From: Acidobacteriota bacterium
Lineage (GTDB): Bacteria > Acidobacteriota > Terriglobia > UBA7540
Assembly: GCA_021784615.1 (NCBI GenBank)
Contig: JAJYHU010000323.1
Coordinates: 1 to 7,998, forward strand
Direction: 5' to 3'
DNA length: 7,998 nt
Shown: one piece after another, positions 5,678 through 7,998 of the stretch
Layout of the letters: each line of letters begins with the position of its first letter
Numbering within the stretch: position 1 is the stretch's first letter
The notes under the pieces: model-generated
Seen by the model: the letters and a program-made list of their open reading frames with translations, nothing else
Database searches by the model: none
Told to the model about the DNA's origin: nothing
Program-made: the position numbers and the translations under genes

Positions 5678-6400
5678 ATGACTTCAGAAAAAATAGAGAA
5701 TCGCCTCATTGTTGCTCTTGATTTTGATACTGCGGAAAAAGCGGTTGATCTTGTCGAAAAGCTCGACGGCCTGGTTTCCTTCTTCAAGGTAGGGATGGAG
5801 CTGCAACTTGCCGAGGGGATGCAACCCGTTAACTACCTGATCTCCAAAGGGAAAAATGTTTTCTTGGACCTAAAATATTTCGATGTCCCGCAAACCGTTG
5901 AGCGCGCCGTGCGGCGTGCGGCGTCTCTCGGCGTGTCCTTCCTGACGATTCACGGCAACAGAAAGAACGTCGAGGCAGCAGTCAGAGGGCGGGGCAGCGC
6001 CGACCTTAAACTTCTTGCCGTGACGGTGCTGACCAGCCTGGATGCTTACGACATCCGGGACCTGGGTTTCCCGTGTTCCGTCGAGGAGCTTGTGCTCCAA
6101 CGCGCCAAGGCGGCTGCCGAGGAAGGTTGCGACGGCGTGGTTGCCTCGGGGCAAGAGGCAAAGAAAATTCGCGAGGCGGTCGGGCAAAAGTTGCTGATCG
6201 TCACGCCCGGAATCCGCCCCGAAGGTTTTCCGAAGCAGGACCAGAAGCGCGCCGTGACGCCCCGTGAGGCCATCCTGGCAGGGGCGGACTACCTGGTTGT
6301 GGGCCGGCCCATTACGTCTAATCCCGACCCCTGGCAGGCCGCCGAGCTGGTGCTTGACGAAATGCGCCAGGGCTACGAGGCCGCCCCTCGGTCAAACTGA
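5678..6400 (+). CDS. pyrF: Orotidine 5'-phosphate decarboxylase
   Basis: PyrF decarboxylates orotidine 5'-monophosphate to UMP, the last step of de novo pyrimidine synthesis, as a cytoplasmic (beta/alpha)8 barrel dimer. The 240-aa product has the normal bacterial length and motifs: NRLIVALDFD at the start, FFKVGMEL, the catalytic DLKYFDVPQTV with D64, K66 and D69, TPGIRP at 176-181 and the phosphate-binding VVGRPIT near 207-213. The usual bacterial form of the active site is DLKFHDIPNTV, so this version is slightly divergent but keeps the Asp-Lys-Asp residues. I start at ATG 5678 because family homology begins here; an in-frame ATG at 5633 would add 15 unconserved residues and overlaps the candidate -10 box. 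The last 17 bases, including the stop, form part of a 37-nt repeat that recurs about 860 bp downstream. Confidence 0.95.
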   Translation: MTSEKIENRLIVALDFDTAEKAVDLVEKLDGLVSFFKVGMELQLAEGMQPVNYLISKGKNVFLDLKYFDVPQTVERAVRRAASLGVSFLTIHGNRKNVEAAVRGRGSADLKLLAVTVLTSLDAYDIRDLGFPCSVEELVLQRAKAAAEEGCDGVVASGQEAKKIREAVGQKLLIVTPGIRPEGFPKQDQKRAVTPREAILAGADYLVVGRPITSNPDPWQAAELVLDEMRQGYEAAPRSN

Positions 6401-6420
6401 GCCGCTACCTTTGTACGATA
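6384..6420 (+). repeat. Direct repeat, copy 1 (pyrF 3' end)
   Basis: This 37-nt sequence matches 7241-7277 at 33 positions; the first 20 bases (6384-6403) are identical. It covers the last 17 bases of pyrF, including TGA, plus 20 bases beyond. The two copies enclose three small genes. A repeat that preserves the end of a conserved gene resembles the attachment site of an integrated cassette, but a duplication or a dispersed repeat would look the same. Confidence 0.85.
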
Positions 6421-6461
6421 CGTGAAGTGGACAGCGCACTCCAATCTGAGGTAGGTGCTCA
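6398..6461 (+). promoter_or_regulatory. Inverted repeat linking the pyrF stop to the next ribosome binding site
   Basis: TGAGC and CTACCTT (6398-6411) pair with GAGGTAG and GCTCA (6448-6461): five base pairs, a 2x2 mismatch, then seven pairs ending in a G-U. The 5' arm starts at the pyrF stop codon; the 3' arm contains the whole GAGGTAGG Shine-Dalgarno (6448-6455) and the first base of ATG 6461. A smaller AGTG/CACT stem (6426-6429, 6437-6440) fits in the loop. Such a structure could hide the ribosome binding site unless a ribosome finishing pyrF opens it. Confidence 0.45.
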
Positions 6462-6664
6462 TGGGAAATTGCTGCCCAAGTTCCCCAAGCCCCAAAAGTG
6501 ACATTGCGTTATTTCGCATATATAATGATGCGCTGGTCGCCCTCGATCTGCTCTGGGAGGCCGCCGCCAACGACTCGAGATATGCCCGACTGCAACTTAG
6601 TGCCTTTTCCGAGCGCCTAGCCGAGGCCACCGTTCGCGCCTTGCACGCTTTAGAGGGGAAATAG
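6461..6664 (+). CDS. Unrecognised 67-aa protein, first gene of a small operon
   Basis: No family recognised. The 67-aa product starts MGNCCPSSPSPKSD, with two adjacent cysteines, then is almost entirely helix-prone and rich in Ala and Leu (residues about 14-64), with no membrane segment. GAGGTAGG at 6448-6455 gives a good ribosome binding site five bases before ATG 6461; a GTG at 6455 is in frame but lies inside that site. The TAG stop (6662-6664) shares its G with the GTG start of the next gene, so the two are translationally coupled and this is very likely a real gene. It could be a small partner of the membrane protein that follows; function unknown. Confidence 0.65.
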   Translation: MGNCCPSSPSPKSDIALFRIYNDALVALDLLWEAAANDSRYARLQLSAFSERLAEATVRALHALEGK

Positions 6665-6990
6665 TGAAGACCTTCTTTGCTGTCTTTTTTGGAATCCTTA
6701 CTGCTGCCGTCGTCATTCTCATCGGCTGGAGACTTTACCTGCGCTCACAGGCATCCGATCGCGCCGCTGCTCTCCGCTCCGAGATGCTGGAGGTCGCCGC
6801 CGGATGTTCCGATAAGGGATACGACGGAGACCTCGACGATGCGCTTTCCTCTAGGCTTGATCTTTACTCCAGCCTTCTCAAGCAGGCTGGTGACGGTGTG
6901 ACATCCGTGGAAATGAAGCATGCGGCTTTAATGAATCAGCTTATCCAGAAAGGATGCCTTCAATTCTTGCACCCACAGCGGAGAAATTAG
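6664..6990 (+). CDS. Unrecognised 108-aa single-pass membrane protein
   Basis: No family recognised. One hydrophobic N-terminal segment (about residues 4-22, FFAVFFGILTAAVVILIGW) is followed by RLYLR, an arrangement that would place a soluble helical domain of about 80 residues next to the membrane; a membrane anchor is more likely than a cleaved signal. Cysteines at 48 and 98 could pair if the domain is outside the cytoplasm. The GTG start overlaps the stop of the preceding gene by one base (TAGTG) and GAGGGG lies at 6653-6658, five bases upstream, so translation is credible. The next gene begins one base after its stop. The three genes form one compact transcription unit. Confidence 0.7.
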   Translation: MKTFFAVFFGILTAAVVILIGWRLYLRSQASDRAAALRSEMLEVAAGCSDKGYDGDLDDALSSRLDLYSSLLKQAGDGVTSVEMKHAALMNQLIQKGCLQFLHPQRRN

Positions 6991-6991
6991 G

Positions 6992-7189
6992 ATGTCTCGA
7001 AAAATCATCTGCCCCAACCCAAACTGCGGCTATACCGGAGATGCTCGGCAAGAGGCAAGGGGTTCAATGGCAGTTGGATGCCTACTCTGTCTCTTCCTTC
7101 TCCTCCCCGGCCTTATCTATTTCATGTTTAAGAGCGGCTATCGTTATTTCTGCCCTAGATGCGGCCTCCAGATCGGGCAGGACTCCTGA
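6992..7189 (+). CDS. Small zinc-ribbon membrane protein
   Basis: The 65-aa product has a split zinc-binding motif around one membrane segment: CPNPNC at 7-12, a hydrophobic stretch at about 27-46 (ending in LLLPGLIYFMF), then YFCPRCG with C54 and C57. The four cysteines can bind one zinc only if both ends lie on the same side, so the hydrophobic part may dip into the membrane as a hairpin, similar in layout to LITAF-type domains; this comparison is inference. Proteins with this plan are common as unnamed small bacterial proteins. ATG 6992 follows the previous stop by one base, with GGAG at 6980-6983. Last gene of the three-gene block. Confidence 0.75.
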   Translation: MSRKIICPNPNCGYTGDARQEARGSMAVGCLLCLFLLLPGLIYFMFKSGYRYFCPRCGLQIGQDS

Positions 7190-7196
7190 TGGTTCG

Positions 7197-7232
7197 CCGC
7201 CCGGCGATCGCAGATCGCCGCTACAAGGGCGG
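7197..7232. repeat. Nested palindrome after the small-gene block
   Basis: An inner stem CGGCGATC (7202-7209) with GATCGCCG (7213-7220) has a three-base loop and is perfect over 8 bp. Alternatively, outer arms CCGCCC (7197-7202) and GGGCGG (7227-7232) enclose a 7-bp inner stem. It lies just after the stop at 7189, has no U-run and resembles a REP-type extragenic element; it may protect the 3' end of the small-gene message. Confidence 0.6.
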
Positions 7233-7240
7233 AAGTTCGC

Positions 7241-7277
7241 CCCCTCGGTCAAACTGAGCCACTACCTTCGTGCGAGA
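7241..7277 (+). repeat. Direct repeat, copy 2 (before glmS)
   Basis: Second copy of the 37-nt repeat at 6384-6420, with four substitutions, all after base 20. Here it lies in non-coding DNA just before the glmS promoter and carries what looks like a duplicate of the last codons of pyrF. It marks the right edge of the three-gene block. Confidence 0.85.
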
Positions 7278-7291
7278 GTGCTTCCTTCCTC

Positions 7292-7300
7292 TGCTATAAT
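7292..7300 (+). promoter_or_regulatory. glmS promoter, consensus extended -10
   Basis: TGcTATAAT carries a perfect TATAAT (7295-7300) with the extended TG at 7292-7293. I find no good -35 at the right distance. Transcription from about 7307 gives a leader of about 76 nt, which contains a CCTTC/GAAGG hairpin (7329-7333, 7339-7343). I see no feature of the Firmicutes glmS ribozyme in it. Confidence 0.55.
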
Positions 7301-7382
7301 CACTCCAGAGCCGAATGTGCTGCGTAACCCTTCGCGAGGAAGGTAGCTGACCCTCCGGCTTTTTGCAATACAACTTAACGCC

Positions 7383-7998
7383 ATGTCAGGAATCATAGGC
7401 TACATCGGCAACCGGCGCGTTGTTCCCGTGCTTCTCGAAGGCCTTCGGCGGCTTCAGTATCGCGGGTATGATTCCGCAGGCCTTGCGGCGATCAAAGACG
7501 GCAAGCTGGCGATTCGGCGGGCGATGGGAAAACTCCGCAACCTTGAAGAAGTGATCCGCCTGGACCCGATCGACGGCACTTACGGCATCGGCCACACCCG
7601 TTGGGCCACGCATGGCGCTCCCACCGAGGAAAACGCCCATCCTCACCGCGATTGCCACGGAACCGTAGTGGTGGTGCATAACGGCATCATCGAGAATTAC
7701 ATGGAATTGAAAGAAGAACTGGCCGCCGAAGGGCACACCTTCACCACCGAAACGGACACCGAGGTTGTCGCGCACCTTGTCGAGAAGTATCTGAACGGCC
7801 AGTCGCCGCTCTCCCAGCCTGTAACCCTCGATGAAGCGGTGCGGATGGCTGTGCAGCGGCTGGCAGGCGTTTTTGCCTTGGCCATCATTTCCACAAAGGA
7901 CTTGAACAAGATTGTTGCTGTGCGCCGGGGACCGCCCGCCGTCGTCGGGCTCGGCAAGGATGAATACCTTGTCGCCAGCGATGTTCCGGCCATCCTTT
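7383..7998 (+). CDS. glmS: Glucosamine-6-phosphate synthase (N-terminal part), catalytic Cys replaced by Ser
   Basis: GlmS makes glucosamine 6-phosphate from fructose 6-phosphate and glutamine, the entry to peptidoglycan and LPS amino sugars. The window holds about 205 residues, covering most of the glutaminase (N-terminal nucleophile hydrolase) domain; the sugar-isomerase domains lie beyond the right edge. Typical motifs are present: LEGLRRLQYRGYDSAG, IGHTRWATHGAPTEENAHPH, VHNGIIENY, and TDTEVVAHL. The start reads ATG TCA GGA ATC ATA GGC TAC, that is MSGIIGY, where the family has MCGI(I/V)GY. The Cys exposed after Met removal is the nucleophile that takes ammonia from glutamine; here it is Ser. 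The frame has a stop at 7344 and no other start before 7383, so the start is not in doubt. No clear Shine-Dalgarno precedes it. Identity is firm; glutamine-dependent activity is in question. Confidence 0.93.
   Translation, partial: MSGIIGYIGNRRVVPVLLEGLRRLQYRGYDSAGLAAIKDGKLAIRRAMGKLRNLEEVIRLDPIDGTYGIGHTRWATHGAPTEENAHPHRDCHGTVVVVHNGIIENYMELKEELAAEGHTFTTETDTEVVAHLVEKYLNGQSPLSQPVTLDEAVRMAVQRLAGVFALAIISTKDLNKIVAVRRGPPAVVGLGKDEYLVASDVPAIL

Noticed and set aside
6954..7346. Plus-strand frame of 130 codons across the zinc-ribbon gene and the repeats
   Set aside because: Runs through the zinc-ribbon gene in another frame and through palindromes and the 37-nt repeat; Ser/Pro-rich with no domain.
7307..7382. 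glmS ribozyme or riboswitch in the glmS leader
   Set aside because: The leader is about 76 nt, too short for the glmS ribozyme core, and I see none of its conserved elements; only a small CCTTC/GAAGG hairpin is present.
7386..7993. Minus-strand frames opposite glmS
   Set aside because: Antisense to a clear GlmS domain; translations have no recognisable features.
1..7998. CRISPR array, tRNA or rRNA genes
   Set aside because: I found no regularly spaced repeat series, no tRNA-like cloverleaf and no rRNA signature on reading both strands.

Overview
The window looks like chromosomal DNA of a moderately GC-rich soil or environmental bacterium. Acidobacteriota is my best guess, from general protein style, extended -10 promoters and mostly weak Shine-Dalgarno sites, but nothing here proves it. 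Three conserved housekeeping genes on the + strand give the backbone: argJ (arginine biosynthesis), pyrF (pyrimidine biosynthesis) and the 5' part of glmS (amino-sugar and cell-wall precursor synthesis), which runs off the right edge. They are separated by two accessory stretches and preceded by a degraded insertion sequence.

Left part (1-3272): the C-terminal end of a DDE transposase (IS4/IS1380 type) is fused in frame, without a stop, to a complete aldo/keto reductase that has its own promoter and ribosome binding site at 217. Next come an unrecognised membrane-anchored protein (1306-1950), behind a perfect TTAGCAC-N9-GTGCTAA inverted repeat, and argJ (2052-3272). A REP-like hairpin element lies downstream of argJ.

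Accessory island 1 (about 3480-5580): two nuclease genes form a tight operon. One is a minimal GIY-YIG enzyme related to Eco29kI-type restriction endonucleases; the other is an HNH nuclease with a possible B3-like N-terminal DNA-recognition domain and a charged helical linker. An unknown 85-aa gene flanked by TAGAGTTC repeats follows. Convergent on the minus strand is the N-terminal half of an N4/N6 DNA methyltransferase (motif I present, catalytic motif IV missing). This looks like a decayed or rearranged restriction-modification or defence locus in which both nucleases are intact and the methylase is broken.

Accessory island 2 (about 6384-7277): between pyrF and glmS, an overlapping run of three small genes (67-aa soluble, 108-aa membrane-anchored, 65-aa zinc-ribbon membrane protein) lies between two copies of a 37-nt direct repeat. 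The first copy contains the pyrF stop codon, so the block looks like an inserted or duplicated cassette. A predicted hairpin joins the pyrF stop codon to the ribosome binding site of the first small gene.

The most striking single observation is glmS: its N-terminus reads Met-Ser-Gly-Ile-Ile-Gly-Tyr, with Ser where the amidotransferase family has its catalytic N-terminal Cys, although the other glutaminase-domain motifs look normal.
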